Shown piece after piece: positions 36,024 through 46,352 of a DNA stretch of 64,000 nucleotides. A model generated the notes under the pieces. It searched no databases. It had not been told where the DNA came from and saw only the letters and a list, made by a program, of their open reading frames with translations. Source of the DNA: Evtepia gabavorous (lineage in GTDB: Bacteria; Bacillota; Clostridia; Oscillospirales; Oscillospiraceae); the NCBI RefSeq assembly GCF_003425665.1, contig NZ_QQRQ01000002.1, positions 1 to 64,000 on the forward strand. Direction: 5' to 3'. Made by a program: the position numbers and the translations under genes. Within the stretch, counting starts at the first letter, position 1. The number at the start of each line of letters is the position of its first letter.

Positions 36024-36121
36024 CCAAGCGATTCACCCAAGCGGTGCGGGCCTCCTGCCTCTCGGGGGCAGGGTCCGTACCGCTTACCTTATGGTTTTGT
36101 TGGCGAGAGAAGGAGCTTCCC

Positions 36122-37072
36122 ATGGAAAAAGCATTGAACAATTCCGGCCCTGCCGCGGCCAAGCCTGGCCACAGGGCAAAAAGAGCCGAACCCGGACGAC
36201 GGGGGGCCAAGGATGCCCTGGAGTGGCTGATGCACACCATTTTTCTACTGTGCGGCATTGTGGCAGTGGGCTTTGTGCTGGTCATCAGTGTGTACCTGAT
36301 TATTTCTGGTGTGCCCGCGATGAAGGAAATTGGCCTGACGGATTTCCTGCTGGGACAGACCTGGGCCCCCACGGCCTCTGACCCCTCTTACGGGATTCTG
36401 CCGTTTATCCTCACCTCCATCTACGGTACCGCCGGAGCGGTGCTGATCGGGGTCCCCATTGGGCTGATGACAGCCATTTACTTGGCCAAGGTGGCCAATC
36501 CCCGGATGGCTGCGGTCATTCACACGGCGGTGGAGCTGCTGGCGGGGATTCCCTCGGTGGTTTACGGCCTGGTTGGTATGATTGTGCTGGTGCCCGGGAT
36601 TCAAAAGGCCTTCGGTCTGTCCTCCGGCGCCTGCCTGCTGGCAGCGATTGTGGTGCTGGCCATTATGATCCTGCCCTCCATCATCAGTGTCTCCGAGACC
36701 TCTCTCCGAGCGGTCCCGGAGGAGTATGAGCAGGCCTCCCTGGCCCTGGGCGCCACCCACTTGGAAACGGTGTTCCGGGTGACCCTTCCGGCGGCCCGGA
36801 GCGGGGTGGCCACGGCTGTTGTCCTGGGGGTGGGTCGGGCCATTGGCGAGGCCATGGCCATTATCATGGTGGCCGGCAATGTGGCCAACATGCCTGGGCT
36901 GTTCACCTCGGTGCGGTTTTTGACCACGGCCATCGCCTCGGAGATGTCCTATGCCTCGGTGGGCAGCCTCCAGCGGCAGGCGCTGTTCTCCATTGGCCTG
37001 GTGCTCTTCCTGTTCATCATGCTGATCAACGTCTTCCTGAATGTCTGTATCAAACGAAAGAAGGAGAATTGA
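36122..37072 (+). CDS. pstC: Phosphate ABC transporter permease PstC
   Basis: The 316-residue protein has a polar N-terminus (residues 1-35) and six membrane segments. The ABC permease loop reads EASLALGATHLETVFRVTLPAARSGV, with GRAIGEAMAIIMVAGN following. These are PstC hallmarks. The ATG at 36122 follows AAGGAG; the upstream in-frame ATG lies in the GC-rich spacer after pstS. It forms the membrane channel with PstA, whose gene starts 1 base after its stop. Confidence 0.93.
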   Translation: MEKALNNSGPAAAKPGHRAKRAEPGRRGAKDALEWLMHTIFLLCGIVAVGFVLVISVYLIISGVPAMKEIGLTDFLLGQTWAPTASDPSYGILPFILTSIYGTAGAVLIGVPIGLMTAIYLAKVANPRMAAVIHTAVELLAGIPSVVYGLVGMIVLVPGIQKAFGLSSGACLLAAIVVLAIMILPSIISVSETSLRAVPEEYEQASLALGATHLETVFRVTLPAARSGVATAVVLGVGRAIGEAMAIIMVAGNVANMPGLFTSVRFLTTAIASEMSYASVGSLQRQALFSIGLVLFLFIMLINVFLNVCIKRKKEN

Positions 37073-37073
37073 G

Positions 37074-37928
37074 ATGTCATCCCTTTCCAAGCGGCGCAAG
37101 GCGTATGACCGGAGCCTGCGCACCCTGCTGTATCTCTGCGCGGGGATCACCTGTGCGCTGCTGCTTTTCCTCATTGGATATATCTTTTACCGGGGGTTGG
37201 GCAACATCAGCTGGGAACTGCTCTCCAGCCAGACCAGCTATATCAACGACACCATCGGCATTCTGCCGAACTTTCTCAATACCCTCTATATCATTCTGCT
37301 GGCCATGGTCATTGTCCTCCCTCTGGGGGTGGGTGCGGCCATCTACTTGACGGAGTATGCCACCAACCGGAAGGTGGTGGCGGCCATTGAGTTTGCCACG
37401 GAGACCCTCACCGGGATTCCCTCCATTATCTTTGGTCTGGTGGGCATGCTGTTCTTTCTCCAGCTGTTTGGATTGAAGGCGGGCATTCTGGCCGGCGGCC
37501 TGACGCTGGTCATCATGATTCTGCCCACCATCGTCCGTACCACCCAGGAGAGCCTGAAGACGGTGCCCCAGTCCTACCGGGAGGGGGCGCTGGCCCTGGG
37601 CGCGGGGAAGTGGCACATGGTTCGCACTGTGGTGCTGCCCAACGCGGTGGACGGCATTGTCACCGGCTGCATCCTGGCGGTGGGCCGCATTGTGGGCGAG
37701 TCTGCGGCTCTGCTCTTTACAGCGGGGTTCGGCCTGGAGCTGAACAATTTCATCACCTCTCTTCAGGCCTCTTCCGCCACCCTGACAGTGGCCCTATATG
37801 TCTACGCCAACGAGCGGGGGGAGACCGGTGTGGCCTTTGCCATTGCCGCGGTCCTGATGCTGTTGGTGTTCCTGATCAACTTTGCCGCCACCCTGGCAGG
37901 CAAGAAACTGAAACGAAAGGCAGGCTGA
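37074..37928 (+). CDS. pstA: Phosphate ABC transporter permease PstA
   Basis: The 284-residue protein has six membrane segments, a TLTGIPSIIFGLVGMLFF block, the permease loop EGALALGAGKWHMVRTVVLPNAVDGI, and GRIVGESAALLFTAG. This matches PstA. The ATG at 37074 follows AAGGAG. It lies between pstC and pstB with 1- and 3-base gaps, so the genes are translationally linked. Confidence 0.93.
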   Translation: MSSLSKRRKAYDRSLRTLLYLCAGITCALLLFLIGYIFYRGLGNISWELLSSQTSYINDTIGILPNFLNTLYIILLAMVIVLPLGVGAAIYLTEYATNRKVVAAIEFATETLTGIPSIIFGLVGMLFFLQLFGLKAGILAGGLTLVIMILPTIVRTTQESLKTVPQSYREGALALGAGKWHMVRTVVLPNAVDGIVTGCILAVGRIVGESAALLFTAGFGLELNNFITSLQASSATLTVALYVYANERGETGVAFAIAAVLMLLVFLINFAATLAGKKLKRKAG

Positions 37929-37931
37929 ACC

Positions 37932-38720
37932 ATGGCAGCTGAGATCATTACCGCCAAGTCCCTGAACCTGTGGTACGGCACCGATGGAAAAACCAGTGCC
38001 AGCGACCGGGGGCATCACGCGCTGAAAGATATCAATGTGAACATTCCGGCCCGGCAGATCACTGCCCTGATTGGTCCGTCCGGCTGCGGAAAGTCCACCT
38101 TCCTCAAAACCCTGAACCGAATGAACGACCTGGTTCCCGGGGTGCACATTGAGGGGGAGGTCTGCTTTGACGGGCAGAACATTTTTGACAAAACCGTGGA
38201 CACCACCTGGCTGCGCAAGCAGGTGGGGATGGTGTTCCAGAAGGCAAACCCCTTTCCCATGTCCATTTATGACAACGTGGCCTACGGTCCCCGGACCCAT
38301 GGCATCCGAAACCACAGCGAACTGGATGGCATTGTGGAAAAATCCCTGCGGGACGCGGCCATTTGGGATGAGGTGAAGGACCGGCTGAAAAAGAGCGCCC
38401 TGGGCCTGTCCGGGGGACAGCAGCAGCGGCTGTGCATTGCCCGGGCCCTGGCCAATGAGCCGGAAGTTCTTCTGATGGACGAGTCCACCTCGGCGCTGGA
38501 CCCCATCTCCACCGCGAAAATTGAGGACTTGGCCGTGGAGCTGAAGGAGAAGTATACCGTTATTATGGTGACCCACAACATGCAGCAGGCGGTTCGTGTG
38601 TCGGATAAAACCGCGTTCTTCCTGCTGGGAGAGCTGGTGGAGTTCGGGGACACCGACAAGATCTTCTCCATGCCCAAGGACAAGCGGACAGAAGAGTACA
38701 TTACAGGGAGGTTTGGATAA
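37932..38720 (+). CDS. pstB: Phosphate ABC transporter ATPase PstB
   Basis: The 262-residue ATPase has Walker [11 protein letters not shown]-loop [20 protein letters not shown] (a PstB-specific stretch), signature LSGGQQQR, Walker [14 protein letters not shown] and VTHNMQQA. A short insertion after LWYGTDGK (SASDRGHH) is unusual for the family. It energises PstCA. Its stop overlaps the phoU start (TAATG). Confidence 0.95.
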   Translation: MAAEIITAKSLNLWYGTDGKTSASDRGHHALKDINVNIPARQITALIGPSGCGKSTFLKTLNRMNDLVPGVHIEGEVCFDGQNIFDKTVDTTWLRKQVGMVFQKANPFPMSIYDNVAYGPRTHGIRNHSELDGIVEKSLRDAAIWDEVKDRLKKSALGLSGGQQQRLCIARALANEPEVLLMDESTSALDPISTAKIEDLAVELKEKYTVIMVTHNMQQAVRVSDKTAFFLLGELVEFGDTDKIFSMPKDKRTEEYITGRFG

Positions 38721-39394
38721 TGCGGGAAAAGTTCAAACAGCAGCTGGAGGAGATGTACCGGCAGATGGTCATTATGGGCAGCCTTTGCCAGCAGGCCATT
38801 GCCGTGGCGGTGAGAACCCTGGACGAGGAGGAGGACCGGGCGGAAAAATTGGAGGCCCAGGTGTTTGCCGTGGACGGGGAGATCGACGACATGGAACGGG
38901 AGATCGAGGCTCTGTGTACCAAACTCCTGCTCAAGCAGCAGCCGGTGGCGGCGGACCTGCGCCGGATCACCGCAGCGCTGAAAATGGTGACCGATCTGGA
39001 GCGGATTGGGGACCAGGCCTCGGACATTGCGGAGCTGGCCCGGTTTATTCGTAAGGGGGGAGCGCACAGCCACCTGAAACAGATGGCGGCGGAGGTCATC
39101 CGGATGGTCAGCGAGAGCGTGGACGCCTTTGTCCGGCTGGATCTGGACCAGGCCCGGGAGGTCATTGCCTACGACGATGTGGTGGACCGGTGGTTTGATC
39201 AGATTAAAAAAGAACTGGTTTCCCAGATTGCCGCGGACAGCACCGCTGGGGAGGAACTGCTGGATGTCTTCCTGGTGGCCAAATATCTGGAGCGGATTGG
39301 CGATCATGCCACCAACCTGGCGGAGTGGGTGGAGTACGCGCTGACCGGAACTCGTTCCAAGGATGGGCACTGGGAGGCGCCGGACGGAGAGTAA
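38720..39394 (+). CDS. phoU: Phosphate transport regulator PhoU
   Basis: The 224-residue all-helical protein has two PhoU repeats, each with the metal-binding motif pattern (MVTDLERIGDQASDIAE; FLVAKYLERIGDHATNLAEW). PhoU links the Pst transporter to PhoR and represses the Pho regulon when phosphate is plentiful. It is the last gene of the pst operon, overlapping pstB by one base. Confidence 0.93.
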   Translation: MREKFKQQLEEMYRQMVIMGSLCQQAIAVAVRTLDEEEDRAEKLEAQVFAVDGEIDDMEREIEALCTKLLLKQQPVAADLRRITAALKMVTDLERIGDQASDIAELARFIRKGGAHSHLKQMAAEVIRMVSESVDAFVRLDLDQAREVIAYDDVVDRWFDQIKKELVSQIAADSTAGEELLDVFLVAKYLERIGDHATNLAEWVEYALTGTRSKDGHWEAPDGE

Positions 39395-39411
39395 GGACAA
39401 AGGACTCTTTA

Positions 39412-39467
39412 TTTAACCTGGATTTAACCTTTTTATGGTTTTTCTTTTTACGTGGGGCAGATAAACT
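39412..39467 (+). promoter_or_regulatory. Pho-box promoter of Na/Pi cotransporter
   Basis: Four 11-bp units begin TTTAACC, TTTAACC, TATGGTT and TTTTTAC, at 39412, 39423, 39434 and 39445. A -10 box TAAACT follows at 39462-39467. Length and phase match the phoB and pstS promoters. Confidence 0.75.
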
Positions 39468-39529
39468 TTTCATTACGACAGGAAACGTAAAAGGCACGTA
39501 AAAAAAGAGAAAACAGAGAGGGTTAAACG

Positions 39530-41275
39530 ATGGATCTATTTGACGTATTGACTTTATTGGGAGGACTCAGCCTGTTTTTGTTTGGCATGAACCTTATGGG
39601 GGCCTCCCTGGAAAAGAGGGCGGGCAGCAGTCTCAAGATTTTGTTGGGAAAGCTGACCTCCCGCAAAATATTGGGATTCTTGACGGGAATGGGTGTCACG
39701 GCGGTGATCCAAAGTTCCTCGGCCACCACGGTGATGGTGGTGGGCTTTGTGAACTCGGGACTGCTTACCCTGCGGCAGGCCATCAGTGTCATTATGGGCG
39801 CCAATGTGGGCACCACGGTGACCGCCTGGATCCTGAGTTTAACGGGTTTGGACGGAGACAATTTTTTTGTCATGCTGCTCAAACCCACTTCTTTTACCCC
39901 CATTCTGGCGCTCATCGGCGTGGTTCTCACCATGATGGCCAAAAGCGACAAGAAAAAGGACGTGGGGATGATCCTGCTGGGCTTTGCCGTGCTGATGTTC
40001 GGCATGGACACCATGAGCGGCGCGGTGGCCGGCCTGGAAGAGGTGCCCGAATTCCGGAATATCCTCTTGATGTTCAGCAACCCTGTTCTGGGGGTGCTGG
40101 CCGGCGCGGGCCTGACGGCGATTATCCAGAGCTCCTCGGCCTCTGTGGGTATTTTGCAGGCGCTCTCTGCCACGGGGCAGGTGACCTATGGCGCGGCGAT
40201 CCCCATTATCATGGGGCAGAACATCGGCACTTGCGTGACGGCGATGATCTCCTCGGTGGGGGCCAACAAGAACGCCAAGCGGGCGGCTGTGGTGCATCTC
40301 CTCTTTAATATTGTAGGAACCGCGGTTTGGCTGGCGGTCTTCTACGGCATCAACGCGGTGGTCCAGTTCTCTTTTGTCTCCCATTCCATTGACCAGCTGG
40401 GCATTGCCGTGGTGCATACGGCCTTTAACATCCTGTGCACGGCGCTGCTCTTCCCCTTCTCCGGGCTGCTGGAAAAGATGGCCTGCCGCTTGGTCCCCGA
40501 CACCAAGGCCCCCGAGAAGATTCAAATTTTGGACGAGCGTTTTTTGGCAACCCCTTCTGTGGCCATTGACCGCTGCCAGGAGGTGGCGGAGACCATGGCG
40601 CGGATTTCCATGGATGCCTTGAAAACCAGCTGTCAGCTAATCGAGCACTATGACCCCAAAAGCGCCCAGGCGGTCCGGGAGACGGAGCAAGAGGCAGACC
40701 AGTATGAGGACATGCTGGGGACCTATCTGGTGAAGCTGGGCCGGGCGGATTTGAATGCGGCGGACAGCCGGGAGACGGCGAAGCTTCTGCACATCATTGG
40801 GGACTTTGAGCGGATCTCCGACCATGCGGTCAACCTGGTGGAGTCGGCAGAGGAAATCCGCAACAAGGGCTTGAGCTTCTCGGTCCACGCCAAGCAGGAG
40901 CTGGCGGTACTCACCGCGGCGGTGGGAGAAGTGATGGACCTGGCGCTGGACGCCTTCCTCCAGAACGACCCTGCGCTGGCTGCCAAAGTGGAGCCTCTGG
41001 AGCAGGTGGTGGATACCCTGAAGGAGCAGCTGCGGAACCGGCATATTCTGCGGCTGCAAAAAGGGGAATGTACCATTGAATTGGGCTTTGTCTGGTCGGA
41101 CCTGCTGACCAGCTTGGAGCGGGTGGCCGACCATTGCTCCAACATCGCCGGCTGTGTCATTGAGATGTCCCATGACAGTTTGGATGTCCATGAATATTTA
41201 GACAATGTGAAAGCCGGCGGCCCCGGTTTCCTCCGGGCCTATGAGGCATACGCCCAGAAATATGCGTTGATGTAA
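39530..41275 (+). CDS. Na/Pi cotransporter family protein with PhoU-like tail
   Basis: The 581-residue protein has two inverted Na/Pi cotransporter repeats with QSSSATT (residue 57 region, VIQSSSATTVMVVG) and QSSSASVG (IIQSSSASVGILQ), the signature of NptA/SLC34-like carriers. About eight helices lie in residues 1-325. A cytoplasmic PhoU-like helical domain (about 345-565) has GDFERISDHAVNL and LERVADHCSNI. It likely moves phosphate with sodium, or exports it. Pho boxes in its promoter support a phosphate role. The start follows AGAGAGGG. Confidence 0.88.
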   Translation: MDLFDVLTLLGGLSLFLFGMNLMGASLEKRAGSSLKILLGKLTSRKILGFLTGMGVTAVIQSSSATTVMVVGFVNSGLLTLRQAISVIMGANVGTTVTAWILSLTGLDGDNFFVMLLKPTSFTPILALIGVVLTMMAKSDKKKDVGMILLGFAVLMFGMDTMSGAVAGLEEVPEFRNILLMFSNPVLGVLAGAGLTAIIQSSSASVGILQALSATGQVTYGAAIPIIMGQNIGTCVTAMISSVGANKNAKRAAVVHLLFNIVGTAVWLAVFYGINAVVQFSFVSHSIDQLGIAVVHTAFNILCTALLFPFSGLLEKMACRLVPDTKAPEKIQILDERFLATPSVAIDRCQEVAETMARISMDALKTSCQLIEHYDPKSAQAVRETEQEADQYEDMLGTYLVKLGRADLNAADSRETAKLLHIIGDFERISDHAVNLVESAEEIRNKGLSFSVHAKQELAVLTAAVGEVMDLALDAFLQNDPALAAKVEPLEQVVDTLKEQLRNRHILRLQKGECTIELGFVWSDLLTSLERVADHCSNIAGCVIEMSHDSLDVHEYLDNVKAGGPGFLRAYEAYAQKYALM

Positions 41276-41345
41276 TCCTCTCCGGCATAGGATGTGATAT
41301 CCCGCTTTGAGAGGGCAAAAAACAGGATCGTGTTGTTCATAAATC

Positions 41346-42470
41346 ATGGCTTCCACCGGCGCCGTGGGCCCCACCGGACCAATTGGTTTGACTGGGGCTC
41401 CCGGCGCCACTGGCGCAACTGGGGCAGCGGGTGCCACCGGTGCCACCGGTCCTGCTGGTCCTACGGGGCCTGCCGGTGCAGCCGGTCCCACGGGCCCTGC
41501 CGGCGCGGCTGGTGCCACGGGGGCGACAGGTCCCGCCGGTGCCACGGGTCCCACCGGGCCTGCTGGTGCTGTGGGCCCCACGGGCCCTGCCGGCGCGGCT
41601 GGCGCCACGGGGGCGACAGGTCCCGCCGGTGCCACGGGTCCCACCGGGCCTACCGGTGCTGTGGGCCCCACGGGCCCTGCCGGCGCGGCTGGTGCCACGG
41701 GGGCGACGGGGCCTACCGGTGCCACAGGCCCCACTGGTCCCACAGGCCCCACTGGCCCTGTCGGTCCTGCCGGCCCTGGGCTGACGGATGCCACGGCCTT
41801 TGCTCCGGGAACCACCTATCAGGAGGGCGACTTGGTCTTCTACAATGGCGCGTTGTTCCGTGCGGCGATCAACGCGCCCACGGGAACCCCTGGGACATCG
41901 GCTGACTACACCCTGCTCACGGCTACGGAGACCGGTCCCACCGGCCCCACGGGCCCTGCCGGGGCAGAGGGAGCGGCCGGACCGACCGGTCCTGCTGGCG
42001 CGGCTGGTGCTACTGGACCGACCGGTCCTGCCGGCGCAGCTGGTGCCACCGGCCCCACTGGACCCGAGGGCGCGGCCGGCGCGGAGGGTCCCACTGGCCC
42101 CACCGGTCCTGAGGGCGCGGCCGGCGCGGAAGGTCCCACGGGTCCCACTGGACCCGAGGGTACGGCCGGCGCGGAGGGTCCCACTGGCCCCACCGGTCCT
42201 GAGGGCGCGGCCGGCGCGGAGGGTCCCACTGGCCCCACCGGCCCTGAGGGTGCGGCCGGCGCGGAAGGCCCCACTGGCCCCACCGGTCCCACCGGCCCTG
42301 CGGGTACAACGGGTTCTGCTGGTGCAGAAGGCCCTACGGGTCCGACAGGACCGGCTGGTGTGGTGACACCCGCTGCGGCTGTAACGGATGCCACCAGCAC
42401 TACGGATATTGTGACCCAATTCAATCAGCTGTTGGCCAACATGCGGACAGCAGGCCTGCTGTCCAGCTGA
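41346..42470 (+). CDS. Collagen-like repeat protein with internal non-collagen module
   Basis: This 374-residue protein is mostly Gly-X-Y triplets rich in Thr at Y ([11 protein letters not shown]). The first collagen block spans residues 7-147. A non-collagen module follows ([25 protein letters not shown]...DYTLLTA, about 150-196) and then a second block of [12 protein letters not shown] repeats to about 340. The tail [20 protein letters not shown] resembles C-terminal tails of Clostridia collagen-like proteins. It is likely a trimeric filament on the spore or cell surface. ATG 41346 is the first start after a stop codon at 41340; its ribosome site is weak and no signal peptide is visible. 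Confidence 0.82.
   Translation: MASTGAVGPTGPIGLTGAPGATGATGAAGATGATGPAGPTGPAGAAGPTGPAGAAGATGATGPAGATGPTGPAGAVGPTGPAGAAGATGATGPAGATGPTGPTGAVGPTGPAGAAGATGATGPTGATGPTGPTGPTGPVGPAGPGLTDATAFAPGTTYQEGDLVFYNGALFRAAINAPTGTPGTSADYTLLTATETGPTGPTGPAGAEGAAGPTGPAGAAGATGPTGPAGAAGATGPTGPEGAAGAEGPTGPTGPEGAAGAEGPTGPTGPEGTAGAEGPTGPTGPEGAAGAEGPTGPTGPEGAAGAEGPTGPTGPTGPAGTTGSAGAEGPTGPTGPAGVVTPAAAVTDATSTTDIVTQFNQLLANMRTAGLLSS
41511..41727 (+). repeat. 90-bp tandem repeat in collagen block 1
   Basis: Copies begin at 41511, 41601 and 41691 (the last partial). The first two differ at only a few bases over 90 bp, giving a 30-residue unit. Such near-identity favours slippage or recombination. Confidence 0.8.
42066..42290 (+). 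repeat. 45-bp tandem repeat in collagen block 2
   Basis: Five copies start at 42066, 42111, 42156, 42201 and 42246. Each encodes the 15-residue unit [15 protein letters not shown] (one copy has T for the first A). Confidence 0.85.
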
Positions 42471-42507
42471 CACGGAAGAGAACGATCCAACTGGATCTCA
42501 ACACGAA

Positions 42508-42536
42508 AGAGGGGCGGCGCACTGCGCCGCCCCTCT
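42508..42536 (+). terminator. Strong hairpin between collagen-like gene and glycosyltransferase
   Basis: A perfect 13-bp stem AGAGGGGCGGCGC/GCGCCGCCCCTCT has a 3-base loop and no T-run. It may stabilise the upstream mRNA or attenuate transcription into the glycosyltransferase gene rather than terminate fully. Confidence 0.55.
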
Positions 42537-42557
42537 TGGCTCAGAGAAGGAGGTCCT

Positions 42558-43637
42558 ATGAAAATTGTTGTGTATGCCATCTGCAAAAATGAGAGGCCCT
42601 TTGCAGATCGCTGGATGGCCTCCATGTCGGAGGCGGATGAGGTGTGCGTGCTGGACACAGGGTCCACAGACGGAACGCCCCAGAGACTGGAGGAGTTGGG
42701 GGCCAAGGTCTCTGTCCAGGTGATTACCCCCTGGCGCTTTGATGTGGCCCGGAACCAATCGCTGGAGCTGGTTCCAGAGGATGCGGACCTCTGCGTGTGC
42801 ACCGATTTGGACGAGGTGTTCCAGCCGGGCTGGCGGGAAAAGGTAGAGGCGGCCTGGGCCCCTGGTGTGGATCGTCTGCTCTACCGCTATGTTTGGAACT
42901 TCCTCCCAGACGGACGGGAGGGGATGGTGTTTTGGTATGACAAGATCCACCGGAGAAAGGGCTGCCGCTGGGTGAATCCTGTCCATGAGGTGCTCCAATT
43001 TGACGGGGGAGCGCCCCAGGCCCGGTACGTGGAGGGGGTCTGTCTGGAGCACCATGCGGACCGAAGCAAGAGCCGGGGACAGTACCTGCCCCTGCTGGAG
43101 CTGGCGGTGGAGGAAGACCCCAACAACGACCGCAACGTGCATTACCTGGGGCGGGAGTATTTTTTCTACCGGCGGTGGGAGGAGAGCATTGCCATGCTCA
43201 AGCGGCATCTGGCCCTGCCGACAGCCACTTGGGCGGATGAACGGTGTGCCTCCATGCGCCTGCTGGCGAAGGATTATTTTGCCCTGGAGATGGCGGGAGA
43301 GGCGGAACGGTGGATTTTCCGGGCGGTTGGCGAGGCACCCCATCTCCGGGAGCCCTGGCTGGACCTGGCGGACCTGGCCTACCACCAAAAGGACTGGCAC
43401 GGTGTGCTTTGGGCCACAGGCCGGGCCCTGGCCATCACCCAGCGGCCCCGAACCTACATCAGTGAGGCGGCCTCCTGGGGAGAGCATCCCTGGGACCTGG
43501 CCAGCCTGGGGTACTTTTACACAGGGCAGTACGAAAAGGCGCTGGAGGCGGCCCGGAAAGCGCGGGACCTGGCGCCGGATAACCCACGCATTCAGAAGAA
43601 TCTTCAACTCATCGAAGGGAAATTGGCGCCGGCTTGA
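42558..43637 (+). CDS. Family 2 glycosyltransferase with TPR-like tail
   Basis: The 359-residue protein opens with a GT-A fold (VVYAICKNERPF, then VLDTGSTDGT near residue 31, and a D-x-D motif in CTDLDEVF near 76). This is followed by WVNPVHEVL and helical TPR-like repeats (LAKDYFALEMAGEAERW; DLASLGYFYTGQYEKALEAARKARDL). GT2-TPR proteins often glycosylate proteins. It follows the Thr-rich collagen-like gene by 87 bases, as glycosyltransferases sit beside bclA-type genes, so O-glycosylation of GPT threonines is a reasonable inference. The ATG follows AAGGAGG. Confidence 0.82.
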   Translation: MKIVVYAICKNERPFADRWMASMSEADEVCVLDTGSTDGTPQRLEELGAKVSVQVITPWRFDVARNQSLELVPEDADLCVCTDLDEVFQPGWREKVEAAWAPGVDRLLYRYVWNFLPDGREGMVFWYDKIHRRKGCRWVNPVHEVLQFDGGAPQARYVEGVCLEHHADRSKSRGQYLPLLELAVEEDPNNDRNVHYLGREYFFYRRWEESIAMLKRHLALPTATWADERCASMRLLAKDYFALEMAGEAERWIFRAVGEAPHLREPWLDLADLAYHQKDWHGVLWATGRALAITQRPRTYISEAASWGEHPWDLASLGYFYTGQYEKALEAARKARDLAPDNPRIQKNLQLIEGKLAPA

Positions 43638-43660
43638 GGCGGGGCGAGGGCAGCAAGCGG

Positions 43661-43689
43661 TTGCGTTGTCTCTCCCTTTGTCGTATGAT
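43661..43689 (+). promoter_or_regulatory. Promoter of GNAT gene
   Basis: TTGCGT (43661-43666) and TATGAT (43684-43689) are 17 bp apart, 43 bp before the start. Confidence 0.55.
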
Positions 43690-43732
43690 AGAAACCATAC
43701 TACGAAGAATAAAGATAGGGGAGAATCGAGCG

Positions 43733-44236
43733 ATGTACATTCGAAAAGCCGCCGAAGGGGACCTTCCCCGGATGATGGAGATCTATGCCGTGGCTCGCCG
43801 CTTTATGGCGGCCCATGGAAACCCCAACCAGTGGGGACCGACCAACTGGCCTCCGGAGGAACGCATCCGCGCCGACATTGCCGAGGGCAGCAGCTATGTT
43901 TGTGTCCGGCAAAACCGCGTGGTGGGGGCGTTTTACTTCCGCCAAGGGGAAGGGATCGAACCCACCTATCAGAGGATTGAGAATGGCGCATGGAAAGAGG
44001 CGGGTCCCTACGGCGTGATTCACCGCCTGGCGGGAGACGGATCGGCAAAGGGGATTGGAACCCTCTGCCTGACATGGGCCTATCAGCAGTGTGGTCATCT
44101 TCGCATAGACACCCACCCAGACAACCATGTCATGCAGAATTTGCTGCGAAAGAACGGATTTGTCCACTGCGGAACGGTCTACGTGGTGGAGGACACCTAC
44201 CCCAGGCTGGCCTTTGAGAAGGTGTCATCCCAGTGA
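43733..44236 (+). CDS. GNAT-family acetyltransferase
   Basis: The 167-residue protein reads as a GNAT fold. It has IRKAAEGDLPRMMEIYAVARRFM at the start, GAFYFRQGEGIEPTY, and a late DTHPDNHVMQNLLRKNGFVHCGTVYV block typical of GNAT proteins with an R-K-N-G-F motif. The acetyl-CoA loop is not obvious in the usual Q-x-x-G-x-G form (RLAGDGSAKGIGTL may serve). The ATG at 43733 follows AGGGGAGA; a longer frame begins inside the preceding gene and is rejected. Substrate is unknown. Confidence 0.75.
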   Translation: MYIRKAAEGDLPRMMEIYAVARRFMAAHGNPNQWGPTNWPPEERIRADIAEGSSYVCVRQNRVVGAFYFRQGEGIEPTYQRIENGAWKEAGPYGVIHRLAGDGSAKGIGTLCLTWAYQQCGHLRIDTHPDNHVMQNLLRKNGFVHCGTVYVVEDTYPRLAFEKVSSQ

Positions 44237-44257
44237 AGCACCGGCGGAGATGGGAAA

Positions 44258-44306
44258 AGAAAACGTTATGGAGAACGGGAAAAAACCGTTCTCCATAACG
44301 TTTTTT
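44258..44306. terminator. Bidirectional terminator GNAT / asnS
   Basis: A long stem (AACGTTATGGAGAACGG with its complement) and a poly-A loop are followed by T-runs on the plus strand and A-to-T symmetry on the minus strand. Confidence 0.85.
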
Positions 44307-44343
44307 GCTGGAAAGAGATTGTTTTTGAAACCTGCGGTGGAGG

Positions 44344-45738
<1,395 letters not shown>

Positions 45739-45820
45739 GGTGACAGTGTCCTTTCAATCAATGAGAGTCTTAAAGTGTAGGAAAAGGCAATAGGGGGCTG
45801 GGAAAGAAAACCAGAGAAAA

Positions 45821-46339
45821 TTATGCCTGCCGGCCTGGCCCCGCCATCCGCTGGGTGACCGGGACGTAGGACCGGCTGGCTTTCCCTGTGATTTGCAGGG
45901 GCTGGATGCGCAGCAGGGTGGTGTTCTTGGCTTTCTTGGCCAGATACTGTGCCTTAATTTCCGGGGTCACATCCCCAAGGGTGTCAATGAGGCTGCCCAG
46001 GGCGGCCAGGCGTTCCTCCTCTGCGGTGACCACCTGAGCCCGGCCCAGCACCACCACGCTCTCATACAGGGTGGTGATATGGGCGGGGATCACCTGGGCC
46101 TGGGTGACGACGGTGAAGCACACCCGGTCATCCCGGGCAATGGCGTCCAGCTTATAGCCCGCCCTGGCGCAGTGGAGGTAAATTTGTGTCCCCATCACGG
46201 TGTAATTCATGGGAACCGCGTAGGGCCAGCCGCCGTCGCCCACAACCGAGAGTACGCCGTGGGTTCCTTTGGCCAAAATGGCGCGGGCATCTGCCGCAGA
46301 AAACTGCCGGTCCTTCCGGCGCATGGGCCGTTCTGTCAT
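45821..46339 (-). CDS. Pyridoxamine 5'-phosphate oxidase-like (FMN-binding split barrel) protein
   Basis: The 172-residue protein has the Pyridox_ox_2/NimA-like layout MRRKDRQ near the start, GVLSVVGDGGWPYAVPMNY, IYLHCARAGYKLDAIARDDRVCFTV and YESVVVLGRAQVV. These proteins bind flavin and have varied or unknown reductase roles. The ATG at 46339 has AAAGGGG about 10 bases upstream; the frame upstream enters udk. It lies 13 bases after the udk stop and is probably co-transcribed. Confidence 0.8.
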   Translation of the reverse strand: MTERPMRRKDRQFSAADARAILAKGTHGVLSVVGDGGWPYAVPMNYTVMGTQIYLHCARAGYKLDAIARDDRVCFTVVTQAQVIPAHITTLYESVVVLGRAQVVTAEEERLAALGSLIDTLGDVTPEIKAQYLAKKAKNTTLLRIQPLQITGKASRSYVPVTQRMAGPGRQA

Positions 46340-46352
46340 AGGAGATGCCCCT

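Noticed and set aside
41198-42473. Long open frames antisense to the collagen-like gene
   Set aside because: They come from the triplet GC-rich repeats read backwards (GAP/TGP patterns), lack ribosome sites and resemble no family.
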